A stretch of 64,000 bases of DNA from contig JAPWDM010000021.1 of NCBI GenBank assembly GCA_035578155.1, positions 5,003,704 to 5,067,703 on the forward strand, given 5' to 3'. Numbering within the stretch: the stretch's first letter is position 1; each line of letters opens with the position of its first letter. The DNA comes from Brachynemurus nebulosus (lineage: Eukaryota > Arthropoda > Insecta > Neuroptera > Myrmeleontidae). This document shows, piece by piece, positions 48,084 to 59,533 of this stretch. A model generated the notes under the pieces. It did not search any database, was not told the origin of the DNA, and worked only from the letters and a program-made list of their open reading frames with translations. Made by a program: the position numbers and the translations under genes.

Positions 48084-49982
48084 ACAAAATACAAATTTAA
48101 CATACAAAAGACTTCTTTTCAGTGTACCTATGCACTGGAAAAAAGATATAATGTTGCAAAACGGAAAAAAATTTATACTTAGTTTTAAAACATAAACAAA
48201 ATATTTTTTGTCTGAAATATAATCATTGTAAGTGGTAGACATATATAGATGTACCTACATATTTCCTTAGTATCAAATTGTATGCTTTATTTTAAAATTT
48301 TAAGATTCCACAAAATGTGTGTTGGATATACATTAAGTCAGGGTTCCTCAATAGCTAGCGAAAATATCGGACACTGAAATTTGATGGTTTATTCGACAAT
48401 GTTACCTATGTATACATGTGTTACTTTAATAAGGATCATTTATCCAGAGCCGTTCTACATAAGGGGCGCTGCCCCGTGGTACTGTCCCCACATAATACGG
48501 ACCTCCACAGAACTCACAATGCCTTAAAACATAAGTAGAATGTTAAAGATAGGTGCTTTTTCGTTTTTTTTCTTTTTTTTTGCTAGTCAACTGTAATTTT
48601 TGAGGGTAATTGTGACTAGGGTAAGAGTGGTTTAGACTAGCGAACAAACAATGTAGTGCCACAATCGCAGGAACGAAAACTTTATTCATTTTTCCACCAA
48701 CACAATTTAGTCCAATTAATCTTATTAGGTCTTTTTGTCAAGGGTAGTATTCAATTACTTTTTTTGTCGATTCAGAGTTGAAAAGTTTTAGCAGCGGCGG
48801 AAGTCGTGTGTAACAAAAAACTTAACTTTAAGCGCAATATTTTGAAAGTTGTGTTTTTCACCTGAGGATGGCGTAATGGCCGAAAGTCGACTCGTTTTTA
48901 TACGATTTTTGCTGTGAAAAGTGACAAAGCAACGATTCCATGTTTTTTTTTTTAATATGGATTTTCACAAAGTAAAATTTTCCAATATTAAAAAAAAAAG
49001 ATTTAAAAACGGAAAATTTTAGCAGAAATCTCAAGTCAGTTTTAACACATCACTTTAGCAATATTTCTTCAAACGATGTGAAAACACTACAAGAAAGTAC
49101 CTCAAGAAATTAAAAAATTTTTTAAGTAGTCTTAGTCTTGTATTAATTCTATTTTCGTAGTTTTTGTTACATTGTTTTCCTGTACACCTTCATTTTACTT
49201 ACTTGTTTTTCTGGTTTTTTCCATTTCTTAACCGATTTCCTTTTTCAATTTTTTTGATTCACATACATATATTCTTACCGAAGATAGATTTTTAATTAAG
49301 TTCAAATCTATCTGAATATGGTAAAATCAGTCAGAAGCTAGCTTGTCAAAATATATTTCAATTTTAAGTGAAATTTTATTAATTAAATATTTCACCATAA
49401 AAATTGAGATCTACAACTATAGCATGTGCACTCAAAACTTCATGTTCATAGACGAAAATACATATTAATTATGGTGGTATGACGGATATGACGAAATGTA
49501 AGGGTTCCGAGATTGTTTTTCGAAACCCTAATAAAAAGAACTTTCTTCTTCATTATTGTTCTTCTAAAAAACGTTTCAATTTGAAAGCACATAATGTATA
49601 AATTTGTCGGGAAGTGGTAAGTTATATATATATTACTTAGAGATCATTTCAAATAGCTTGACCCTTTTTCTTATGTAAATTCAATAGTAACAGGGTTCAA
49701 AACGTTTGAAATGAACTCTACTATTCGTTGACGTGTCAAGAATTTTTGTGTGATATAAACAAAAAGAAAGCTTGAATTTAAAGAAACCTGGTCTTCAAAA
49801 ATGTAAGGCTCTTCATAAACTAGGTACAATGTTATTGCGGTAGAGGATACAAATAACTGTACCGCCCTATTCTTAAGACACTTAAATACATTCAACTTTT
49901 TTATAGGCTTTTCTTTTACATAAAATTACACAGTTCAAAAGAGTCTTTGGTACACAAAACTAAATTAATTTATTTGGTGAAA
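48084..49982. other. Spacer with a possible Penelope-type motif
   Basis: No gene called. CACCTGAGGATGGCGTAATG followed by GCCGAAAG at about 48861-48888 resembles a motif found near the ends of Penelope-like elements. Confidence 0.35.
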
Positions 49983-49985
49983 TAA

Positions 49986-50812
49986 GGCTGCGGTTATATT
50001 GGATACGAATTCGTACAAAAATTGATTCGTACGAACTTGTACGAAATTCATTCGTACGACTGTGTGGTTACTTTGGATACGGAATCGTAATACGAATTCG
50101 TATTTAAATTTAAACTGAAAACCGTTAATACATATTGCATGATATCAAACAATGGATCCAGCTACCGAATCTTATTTATTAGAATCATCGTTTTCAAAAT
50201 TTCTAATTATAGAAAACAAACAATTCTGGATAAACGATTATGTATTATTCATGTAGAGCAAAAAAAGCCGAGTTCTGGAATTGCTTAGAAGAAATTTTTC
50301 AAGACAAACAAATTTTTAGAGTACCTGAACATGTCACTAAGTCACATTCAATTATATTTTATAATATACTGAATTTCAGCTTCAATATTTAGTTAACTAT
50401 TCATTACATATACTTAAAATGTTTTTGTTAGGTTAGGTTAGCTTTGTTATATCGTAATACATTTAATTAAATAATTATCTAAACATTTCCTCTGCCACCT
50501 CATTCCATAATTTTTGATTTAAGCTTCTATTATGACAATATTTGTGTTTTGATCCCTTAAAGACCACCTTTGTTCAACAAAAATGATTATTTTTTCTAAA
50601 TCCATCATTTTTTTCGTATGAATTCGCATCAAAAAACAAAATATTTTGGTCGTATCAAAAAGTCGTACGAGCTCGTACGAAAGAGTCGTAAGCAGTGTAA
50701 CCACGCATGTCTAAATGTATGCATTTGTTTAATTCGTATTAACTCGGATAAACTCGTACGAATTCGTACGAATAAATTTTTGGATGAATTCCTATCCAGT
50801 GTAACCGCTACC
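49986..50812. mobile_element. MITE with TAA target duplication (Harbinger-like)
   Basis: Ends GGCTGCGGTTATATTGGATA and (inverted) GGTAGCGGTTACACTGGATA differ at four of 20 positions. TAA is directly repeated at 49983-49985 and 50813-50815, the target-site signature of PIF/Harbinger elements. Both subterminal regions are dense in ATTCGTACGA palindromes. The interior has only short closed frames. Confidence 0.8.
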
Positions 50813-52966
50813 TAAGTTTGGTGACATATCGATTTTTTATAATATTAATAAAATATAATAATAAATTTTTTTGTATTTGATAGATTTGAGCGTTACTTTA
50901 TGGTATCCCATTTTAAAATAAAAACACAATTTTTTTTACTTTATTAATACCACTTTATTTAGAGTTTTAATTGTCTGTGACACGTTTCGGCCCGTATGGC
51001 CATTGACGAACGAATTTTTTTGTCTTAATAATATAATAAACTAGCTGTGACCCGTGGTTTCACCCACGTAAAATTATCTTAACTATTGGTCAAATGATCA
51101 ATTTTAAATTAGATATTCGGAAATAATACCTGGCTCCGCTCGTCAAACGATTCTAAAGTAGCAATCTGCATATTTCAATAGCATGTAGCTAGATACCCGT
51201 ATCAATAGGTAGTTTTAGGAGTATTTCCATTTTAAGCCTTGCTTGGGGCATTAAGATAGCAGGGGACAATTTTAATATCACAATTAATTTGGGGCTTATT
51301 TGATGGCCTTGGCGGACAATTCTGACCTCGAGGTTCATTCAAATTTGATATTCTAAAATTCTGAGCATAATTCTCGCCTAATAACCCTAAATTAACCGTA
51401 TTCATATTTCCATAGCATATTTAATTTTCATAAAATATTTTCAAAATCCAACCGTTTAATCTTAATTCTATTAGATAGTGCTGGGGGTTAATTTTGATGT
51501 CACTTTTCATTTAAATGAAATATTCTAAATTTTTTCTTTATAAAATCAGTTTCTTCTAGTGTTTCGCTCCGTTCGTTCAATGATCTTAAAATAGATATAT
51601 ATGCATATAGCTGAGACCCGCGATTTCACTTGCATAAAATTATCTGAATTATAGGTAAAATTTATATAGGTCAATTCAATCATATATTCCAAAATTCTGT
51701 GAAAAAACAATTATTTATAGCACTTGACCCTGCTCGCCCAATGACTCTAAAATGACTATCTTCATATTTTATTAGCATGGCTAATTTCCGCACCCTAAGA
51801 ACTTAGTATAGTTACTATACCAACAGTCTTAGAATTGCTTCTATTTTAGGCCCTTGAAGGCACCAAGGCCCCAGGAAATCATTTTAACGTCAGTTTCACC
51901 TTTCACAAAGATCTCAACAGTACTTGAGTAAAAATTGTCAAATTTCTTCAGTTTTTTAATTCGCTCTCTGTTTGATGTAACTGACGGACAATGTGACCAC
52001 ACGTCCATTTAAATTTGATATTTTGAAATTTTGTACAAAATCAGTTCCTTATGTGCTTCGCTTCGCTCGCTCGACGACACAAAAATATTATTCATATTTT
52101 CAAGTCATATTCATATTTTTATAGTACGTCTAATTTTCATAAAATTTTATCAAAATGAGTCAAGTGATTTAATTAGAGTATAGAGTTGTTTAATTCGATA
52201 GCGCTGGATGATTCATTCCAACTTCACCTTAATTTCAAATCAAATATTCTGAATTGGCTATATTCATATTTCAATAACATGTCTAATTTCCATACCTTGA
52301 GATCTTATCGTAGGTAGTTAGATATGCATAGTGACAATTTCAAGAGAACTGTAATTTGTGAGACATTTTGAGATCCCAGGGTCTGGGGAATATTTCAGAA
52401 TTCACATTAATTTATTTCGGAATCTCTGTAATATTTGAGAAAAATCCGTTTGGTCGTTTATTTGGAGGGTTTTTTGGGTCCGCAAAGCTCACGGGGGGGT
52501 TTTATCCTCATGTCGTTTTTCAGAAACTCAGTACTATTTGAGAAAAATTTTGTCAAGATTCGTTCAGCCATTTATTTTGGGTTTCTTTGGAGAGCCAAAA
52601 ATTTGGTAACGATACGTCCAGTTGCTTACTTTAGGCTTTCTTGGGGGTTCTCAGGTCCTACAGGATAACCTCAACTTCAATCGTCTTTTTTTTGGATTCT
52701 TATACCAATTTTACCTATAGTTTTGTTATATCATTTTTTTGATACCTGCTACCGTTTTCTCGAAACTACTGAAGGCAGATAAGTAAAGTCCATATTTCAT
52801 TTTTAATATCAGGATGACCGAGCCCGGTCCGATGGAAATTTCATCTTTATGGAATTTGCTGAGAAGAGCAGACACACATGCCAATTGATGATAACTGGAC
52901 AGTCCAGTTGTCTATTTTCTTTAAAGGATACAAATAGTTTGAAATTTTTTAACCTAAGATTCCCAA

Positions 52967-53178
52967 ATATTTTACTAATTTATCATAGGAGATGAAGGTT
53001 TAAAAATAATAATTCTACATTCTTCCGTAGAATAAACTGTTTCTTTATTTTCTCTTCTTTCCAAAAATTTTTCGGTATCTTTTATAGAGAAAATAAAGAA
53101 ACAATTTATTCTACGGAAGAATGTTGAATTATTATTTTTAATCCTTCATCTTCTATGATAAATTAGTAAAATATTTGG
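52967..53178. repeat. ~90-bp-arm hairpin
   Basis: AAATATTTTACTAATTTATC at 52967 begins an arm whose complement ends at 53178. The arms are near-identical and the loop is about 30 nt. It may be a tiny MITE. Confidence 0.85.
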
Positions 53179-54654
53179 TTACAAAATTTCAGATTATTAC
53201 AATATCCCAATAAAACCATATTGGATACAAATAGTATTTTGCACAGTAAATAAGTAATTTCATAGTAGTCACAGGTAAAAATATTATTGATAGTATCTCT
53301 AGGAATATTTATTAATACTTATATACAAAAATCTCAAATTACAATTACTTAGCAACTATCTAAAATTTTTATGAGTTTTTGATAAATTGGCCACAAACTG
53401 CTGTATTACAGTAATAAAAAATTAATATCTTACGGTTTTTCGTAAATTTCGACGGTTAGACAAAAAATTTTGCAAAACCCGTTCTTAGCGAGCGCCTACC
53501 ACCCAATAGGGACCTACATGCCAAATTTCAAGTTTGTAGCTATTGTAGTTTTGGAGATTTCTATATAGATGAGTGAGTGAATGAGTGGTATTTCTCCTTT
53601 ATATAATAGATATTGTGCAATAAGTGCGGGAAATTCTCAATTGCCCACGAAAGCGAAATTGAGCGCACGAACGTAATGAGTTATGACATGTAATTTTTTA
53701 CATAAACTTTACGAGGAACCTCAAATAATTCTAATTTTCCTCCTTTACAAGTTAAAAACGACAAAATTACATAATAATGTAAGATAGTAGTCACTCAATA
53801 AGAATCAGTTTAATAGTCTTTAAGATAAAATGCACACCCTTAAGAAAGAATTCTAATGAATTTTCGTCTAAAAATTATAATTATGTAAGTTTATTTTTTT
53901 TTAATTATCGAAATATGATACGTTGCTGTGTCTAGTAATTTAAACCGTCTTTATGTATTATTTTATTACGACATTATCATTTATTCAAAATCTTTAATTT
54001 TTCTAAAACATGATAATATTTCAAACGTTGGATGTTCGCATGTCTGTTAATAAATTGTAACCATCATTAAATTATGCTATTTTTTTTTATTATGTCATTA
54101 TGTTCTCTTGTTATCGCTTGTTGCGTGGCACACAATTCATATGTAGTAGACAGCTGTTGGATAAAATTATCAAAACATATAAGTTAATTCTATTACAAAA
54201 GTTTCTTAAATGAAATTTTGATCGATATAATAATATAAGATCGTTTTTCACGATTAAGTAGGTGATGTTTATCTTAGGAATAATGGAATGTTCTTTACCA
54301 AAACTAGTATAGAATAAATGTGGAAGGAAAATCAGAAAGCTCCACTTTACCGTAACTAAGACGGAAAAGGATTCTGCCGAAACCTCTCGTGGCAAAATAA
54401 GAGCCACCTTGTGGTGGATTAAATTCGACTTTGAACAAATCAGTATCCTGACTTCATAAGATGATATATATAACCTGATAACCTGATATATTTTTTAAAT
54501 AAATCGTTCTGTTAGCTTTTAAGGGGTTATTCAGGGTGGGAGAAATTCTAAGTTTTTTTCCTTATATTCCAAGAATCATTAGTTTTGTTCCTTTATACCC
54601 CAAGAATCGTCATTTATAATTTTGAAAGGAAACATGAAACGGTCGCCGAGTTAT

Positions 54655-54656
54655 AC

Positions 54657-54736
<80 letters not shown>

Positions 54737-54737
54737 T
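54655..54737. repeat. (TA)n microsatellite
   Basis: Alternating TA near the right member of the inverted pair at 50870-54890. Confidence 0.95.
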
Positions 54738-54890
54738 CTGTTTGAAAATGAACTGACGGTTCGAAACAATATTGTCACAGTTTCAAAATAAAAGTGGTAT
54801 TTTTGCGAAGTAAAATATTTGTTTATTATTTACAAATATGGAATACCATAAAGTAACGCTCAAATCTATTAATATTAGTAAGCAATTTCT

Positions 54891-56640
54891 TTGGATTTAA
54901 TCGATTTTAAGGTACCATCACAGTGTGATCGGCCGAAAAATAGTCAACTTTCGCGATTTTTTTCGGATGGATAGGATGGGGAAATGGGGATGAAATTTTT
55001 TTACGATTAATACCACTATTTAACAATACAATTTTTTATTTTTTATAATTATTATAATTTTTTGAAAAAAGTGTCTTTGAAAATGGACGGAAATTGGTGC
55101 CCACGATTGCGGCCGCAGTTTTCATTTGGGGAAAAAAATCAAATAGATTATCAAACTGTTGATAAGCCGCTATGTACCTATCGGAGCTTTTTTTTCTCAG
55201 GGCCCCTGATCGAGCCTCTGAGCTCCCTTTTTAGGCTCGGGCCGCCAGGAAATGGCCCCACCTGCCTCACACTCTCGACGTTGTTTGATCGTATGGGACT
55301 CATTCTCTACCATACAAGATCAGAGGTGCTAATCATTCGGTGAATGAACTTGAACTTCTGGAACCATTAAAAGTTTGTTATTTCCCTGTCACAGATTTTT
55401 CATGTTAAATGTCGGATAGATAAATTGAATATAAAAGCTGTCCCGTGCTCATGTTTGGTGTAGTGAACAAGTCTCCGGTTCAAAAGTTTTAGTATGTTCT
55501 ATTACCTTTTTTGTTCAACCCCTACACTTATTACCATATTATGTAAGTACCTATTTTCATACATACGTAACATGTGTACATATATCACTCATTACATATT
55601 TGTATTAGGCATGTTATATTGTATAACGCAACAGACTTATCATTAATAAAATTATTTTATTTTACCTACTTTTTTTTTTTTGTTAATAATAATGACAAAT
55701 AGACGGAATTATTTTTATTTATTTTGTAATGCAAGAACATAAAAATACTAGGAAATTATTGATCTTGTTTATAAATAATCAAATACGTTTTTGTGTGTGG
55801 TATTTTGTACGTTGACTTTGTAAGTTGTCATATTTTATTAGAAAAATTTACGACTAGGAAGTTGTTAAAATTTTTATTTACATATTTATCAAATTATGTT
55901 TTTCGGATTTCGTAGTAAACCTTTTGAATTGAAATTTTGTATGGAGACAGCTATTGATAAATAATTTTTCCTTCGTCGTGTGAGGTATCGTTAGAACAAT
56001 CTTTAAAACGATATAGAGATTCTCTTGATCACTATTGGTAGCCATAGTGATGTGCATTGTGTCTCCCCTTGCAAATTTTTGATCGTGGATCCAAAATGTC
56101 TGAAAAAAGTACAAATGGTACCTAGTAGGTATTTGATAAGAAAAAGTGACCGCAAGTTTCGCCTAGTTGGCAGCTCTTGAAATCTAACTTCAAACTAGTG
56201 AGAGAGATCTGAAGACCTGTGTTATCTCGTGACTGTAATGAATTGTGAACCCATGCGAAATTGACAAATTTGACCCTCGATATCTCGAGAACAGAATGCA
56301 ACCTCAATCTGAAATTTTCAGGAGATTAAAGTCTCATAATAAACTATCATGTAGCATACATTTGAAGTTCGATTTCAAGGGCTGCCAAATAGGCGAAGAA
56401 TGCCTTGTCTTTAAATGAAGTGATCCGCCATATGCAGAAAGCTGAGAATATTTTTGTTATGGATTTTTATTAAATGGTAAAATCAAAATCATGCTTTTTA
56501 TGGTCCAAAAAAAAAAATGTTTGTCTTTTATGCAAAATAAAATTCGTTGTTAGCTCCTTGATAGCCTTGTATGTCAAGAAACGCCATTTTTTACCGCCGC
56601 CGTAGAACTGAAATTATTCACACAATCCACAACTTTATAT
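54891..56640. other. Spacer, no gene seen
   Basis: Mostly AT-rich. A short GC-rich island lies at 55190-55290. No gene or repeat copy that I can support. The left terminal repeat of the Polinton should lie here or in the next few hundred bases but was not identified. Confidence 0.4.
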
Positions 56641-56679
56641 AGAATAATTAAAAGTGGTGGGGGTAATTAGGTATACTTT

Positions 56680-57855
56680 TTAACCAGTCAGTGGAATGTA
56701 TTCGAAAATGACATCATGAACTAAAATGGCTATTGCTGTCGTACCAGCCGGAATATCTTTATTACATTTAAATTCTAAACGAACATCAACTGAACCGCTT
56801 TTCAGTGACTCATTTTGATGTGAGCAATCGATAAAAACTATCGGAGCTATAGTTTTAAAATTTTCCCAATTTAAGAGCGGTTCATTGGAACGATGATAGT
56901 ATGAGGATTGAAAGCGGGTATACATATCATAAAGTATTGCATACTGATTAATATCAAATTTAATATTCAAATCATCATAAGGGTACACTTGTGAATTTAG
57001 GTAAACTTTGAAATTATTTAAATCACAATGATCAAACTTAGAAACATTTTTATCCTTTTTCTGTAAAGCGAAAATGATATATCGCGGTTTTTCTAGCTGT
57101 GTAGTTGTTTTTACAACCCAAGTGTTTTGTTGTGTAGTGGGTAATGCAGGTTGAATATAAGTTTCCCACGCTCTAAAACTAATCTGTATAGGTCCAGCTT
57201 TTTCAACATATTTTAGCAGTGATAATTTAATTTCATCTGATACAGTTACATGTGGAACACGCCATTCGAGTTTATTTATTTCAAATTTCAACGAATCCGA
57301 TTCTGAAACAATTACATCGTTGTCAGTTCGTGCACGAATAAGAATTAATTCATGCTTTGCGTTTAACATAATTTTCCCATAATCCTCAGCGAATCCCAAT
57401 AATTTTCTAAGCGGAATGCAAAAGTTAAAGTTGGCTTGTGGTAATTTTATTGTACAATCATTATCAATCGACCAACCAGCATTTAGTAATTGTTTACTCT
57501 CACCATCGTTTAACGATAAATAATTTTTCAATGCCGATATTAGACCAACATACCTAACACGTACAAGTTCAACCCCATTTAATTCATATCTAATTTCATC
57601 GAATAGAAAGGCAATACAATTATTAACCAATTTTATATCTGGAACGGCATTATCATTATTTAAAATTTTCCCCTCAATGTAAATAAAACTTTCACTAGGT
57701 AAAATGTACAAGTCCTGGTTTTGAATTAATATTCTAACTTCGTCATTATTCTTAAAGGATTGTAAAAAGGGCGCATATGTATGATATTCAAAGTTCGTAA
57801 TGCTATCATCAATTTGTGAGCCACCAGGAATATTTAATACGTCGCTGTATACCAT
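56680..57855 (-). CDS. Polinton major capsid protein (double jelly roll)
   Basis: A complete 391-codon frame on the minus strand. It starts VYSDVLNIPGGSQIDDSI, continues LYILPSESFIYIEG, FLFDEIRYELNGVELVRVRY, KLEWRVPHVTVSDE and FRAWETYIQPALPTTQQNTW, and ends VLVHDVIFEYIPLTG. The alternation of short beta-strand-like segments and the NGVEL and W-VPHV blocks match insect proteins annotated as double jelly-roll-like, the major capsid protein family of Polintons. It would form the trimeric capsomers of an icosahedral particle assembled in the nucleus or cytoplasm. The start overlaps the end of the 63-codon gene upstream by 22 bases. No stop or frameshift is present. Confidence 0.8.
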   Translation of the reverse strand: MVYSDVLNIPGGSQIDDSITNFEYHTYAPFLQSFKNNDEVRILIQNQDLYILPSESFIYIEGKILNNDNAVPDIKLVNNCIAFLFDEIRYELNGVELVRVRYVGLISALKNYLSLNDGESKQLLNAGWSIDNDCTIKLPQANFNFCIPLRKLLGFAEDYGKIMLNAKHELILIRARTDNDVIVSESDSLKFEINKLEWRVPHVTVSDEIKLSLLKYVEKAGPIQISFRAWETYIQPALPTTQQNTWVVKTTTQLEKPRYIIFALQKKDKNVSKFDHCDLNNFKVYLNSQVYPYDDLNIKFDINQYAILYDMYTRFQSSYYHRSNEPLLNWENFKTIAPIVFIDCSHQNESLKSGSVDVRLEFKCNKDIPAGTTAIAILVHDVIFEYIPLTG

Positions 57856-58025
57856 TTTCTTTTAACTTTGTGACCCAATGCTTCAAGAAATGCTAAAAGT
57901 TCAGGTGAAATACGCTGTTGCTTAAATGCTTTACGTTTAATGGTATTCAACTGAATGAGTTCAGGCTGTAAAAACGCTCTATTATATAGCCTAGCGGCGG
58001 GTTGCTCCAGATTGCAAATTAACAT
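57834..58025 (-). CDS. 63-aa conserved-position small protein
   Basis: The ATG at 58025 overlaps the stop codon of the penton gene (TGTTAA contains it), and its own end overlaps the start of the major capsid gene by 22 bases. This packing argues that it is a real gene. The product is basic (NTIKRKAFKQQRISPELL, KVKRKW) with no membrane segment. Function is unknown; a small capsid-associated or assembly protein is a guess from position only. Confidence 0.6.
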   Translation of the reverse strand: MLICNLEQPAARLYNRAFLQPELIQLNTIKRKAFKQQRISPELLAFLEALGHKVKRKWYTATY

Positions 58026-58801
58026 GGTCTCAAATGCAAACGTACTGTGATTGTTTCACCGCGAAAGTCCACCAAATCACCGTCTTGATCGACAATTTTC
58101 AACGAAAGAGATGTTAACTCTCTAACGGTTACTGGTGAATAGATTATATTTCGCGGTACCTCAACTATTTTATACCCTGGTGCAACAAGAGATGAAAATT
58201 CGTGAAGTGTGTGAGCTAGCATACCATTCATATAAGCATTACTCGTAATATTAGATTCAATGCGTATTGCATTCACCTTCATAATACTGACAGGCTCATT
58301 AGATGAGTGAAGTTTGTTTGGTTCCAATATCCGTTTAGTAAACCCTAAAAGTAAACCAATTGTATTAGGTTTAGTGAAATCAATAGCTTTATTGCTAATT
58401 ATTTCGCATTTGAGTGTGTTATTATTAGCCCTTAGATGTATGTATGGTTTATCATTTTCGTTATTATATATTATATTACCATACTTGTTGTAAATAGTTT
58501 TGTTTATATATGTAGCTAAATCATCTATTTCAAAGGTGCCGGTAGGAAATGATATTACATCATTATCACCGTAATGTAATAAATTATTTTTAGCAGTTAC
58601 ATTAGGAATTGAATTGTATACTTGAATTGTATACAATAGAGCACACTCATATTGATTTCTAAGTTGAATTGCCGGAAAATAGTGTGCAGTGAGTATAGAA
58701 GTATTTCCCGACAAAGTTAATGTGAACGCCATGACTTCGTCTTTCGAAATGACAAACATACGTGAGCGTTGATTTCTTTTATAAATATTTATCACCATCA
58801 C
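58019..58801 (-). CDS. Penton-like minor capsid protein
   Basis: The frame is open for 260 codons. The likely start is the internal ATG at 58732 (MAFTLTLSGNTSILTAHYF), because the preceding 23 codons overlap the protease gene. The protein reads YECALLYTIQVYNSIPNV, FPTGTFEIDDLATYINKTI, NNTLKCEII, IGLLLGFTKRILEPNKLHSS and VNAIRIESNITSNAYMNG, and ends in ETITVRLHLRP. The sequence DLATYIN, the LLGF block and the strand-rich C-terminal half fit the single-jelly-roll penton proteins of Polintons, which occupy the capsid vertices. It is intact and is followed without a gap by the small gene and the major capsid gene. Confidence 0.75.
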   Translation of the reverse strand: MMVINIYKRNQRSRMFVISKDEVMAFTLTLSGNTSILTAHYFPAIQLRNQYECALLYTIQVYNSIPNVTAKNNLLHYGDNDVISFPTGTFEIDDLATYINKTIYNKYGNIIYNNENDKPYIHLRANNNTLKCEIISNKAIDFTKPNTIGLLLGFTKRILEPNKLHSSNEPVSIMKVNAIRIESNITSNAYMNGMLAHTLHEFSSLVAPGYKIVEVPRNIIYSPVTVRELTSLSLKIVDQDGDLVDFRGETITVRLHLRPC

Positions 58802-59159
58802 CGTAATATTTATTATAAAGAAACTCTAAACATAAATGACCACATTTATAGGAATTGTAATCTTGATATTTATTATAATTGTATGTAATATTGTTTCCAC
58901 TAAGGTAGCGAGTCACTTCAAGCGGTGGTTTTAAATTACCAAAACTATCAAAATAATCTACCTGATTACCATTTTTCCAGTAACAGGTCCAGTGAGTACC
59001 AGGTCCGGTAGAACTATCTAAATTTAAAATACCACATTCATTATACCACGGTCCACGTTTGGGTAAATTATCGCGCATAAATACACCACGAAAATGGGGT
59101 AAATATTTCGCATATTTACGTAAATCTCTATCTGTTAGTGCCCGCTCGGGCAATTTCAT
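58779..59159 (-). CDS. Adenain-type cysteine protease
   Basis: A complete 126-codon frame with the catalytic layout of the C5 (adenovirus-type) maturation protease: His56 in GTHWTCYW, Asp71 in DYFDSFG, Gln99, and Cys106 in YKCGHLCLEF. The opening part (LTDRDLRKYAKYLPHFRGVF, then CGILNLD) matches the N-terminal helix and strand of the family. It would cleave capsid precursor proteins during particle maturation. It is shorter than adenovirus adenain, as in other Polintons. The gene is intact, and its end overlaps the N-terminal extension of the penton frame by 23 bases. Confidence 0.9.
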   Translation of the reverse strand: MKLPERALTDRDLRKYAKYLPHFRGVFMRDNLPKRGPWYNECGILNLDSSTGPGTHWTCYWKNGNQVDYFDSFGNLKPPLEVTRYLSGNNITYNYNKYQDYNSYKCGHLCLEFLYNKYYGDGDKYL

Positions 59160-59533
59160 TATAAGTTTTTTGGATACGGTTGCAAGTATAATCCTAATCC
59201 TTTTCTATATGGTTTTATATATAAACCCCGGCCATTACGTATAGCAATAGCCTCCATCGTTCGGTTATGGCGTTCACTTTCATTCAACTGTTTTTGTGCC
59301 GCTTTAGCATCATTAATAGCTTTCGCAATTCCTGATGCACCACCGGCTAGCGCACCGGCTGCCGAAAGTGCCGCAAAATTTGGTAAAAGTGGTAGAACAC
59401 CACCCGTTTTAGGTATTGGAATAATACGTGGTGTTTTAATTTTTTTACCCCTAGCTGCAACTTTAGCCGCTTTAAGAGCAAGCTTTACAGCATTACTAAT
59501 TGGTTCACGTTTTAATTTTTTAACCGCGTACAC
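59159..59533 (-). CDS. Basic core/minor virion protein (pX- or pVI-like)
   Basis: The frame 59533-59159 opens with no ATG (its first codon here is GTG), so either it starts elsewhere or it is the downstream part of the PLA2-like gene in a shifted frame. The product is very basic at the start (AVKKLKREP, KLALKAAKVAARGKKIKTPR), then has PIPKTGGVLPLLPNFAALSA, an Ala/Gly-rich amphipathic segment (GALAGGASGIAKAINDAKAA), and a tail with repeated GLYIKPYRKGLGLYLQPY. The Ala/Gly stretch and LP motifs resemble the DNA-condensing or membrane-active minor proteins of adenovirus-like particles. It ends next to the protease start. Confidence 0.6.
   Translation of the reverse strand: MYAVKKLKREPISNAVKLALKAAKVAARGKKIKTPRIIPIPKTGGVLPLLPNFAALSAAGALAGGASGIAKAINDAKAAQKQLNESERHNRTMEAIAIRNGRGLYIKPYRKGLGLYLQPYPKNL

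Larger units (their letters stand above)
50870..54890. repeat. Inverted pair bounding a repeat-rich desert
   Basis: 50878-51000 and 54760-54890 are inverted copies (AGCGTTACTTTATGGTATCC facing its complement, AAGTGGTAT, and a CCGAAACGTGTCACAG-like block). Between them, 51040-53600 holds degenerate copies of a repeat that opens AGCTGTGACCCGTGGTTTCA at 51043 and recurs at 51608. No gene is seen. A (TA)n run occupies 54655-54737. Confidence 0.6.

Noticed and set aside
50428..50447. Three TTAGG units, the insect telomere repeat
   Set aside because: Only about three units inside a MITE, easily a chance occurrence.
55062..55343. 93-codon frame over a GC-rich island
   Set aside because: Frame is open because of base composition, and no domain or homology was recognised.
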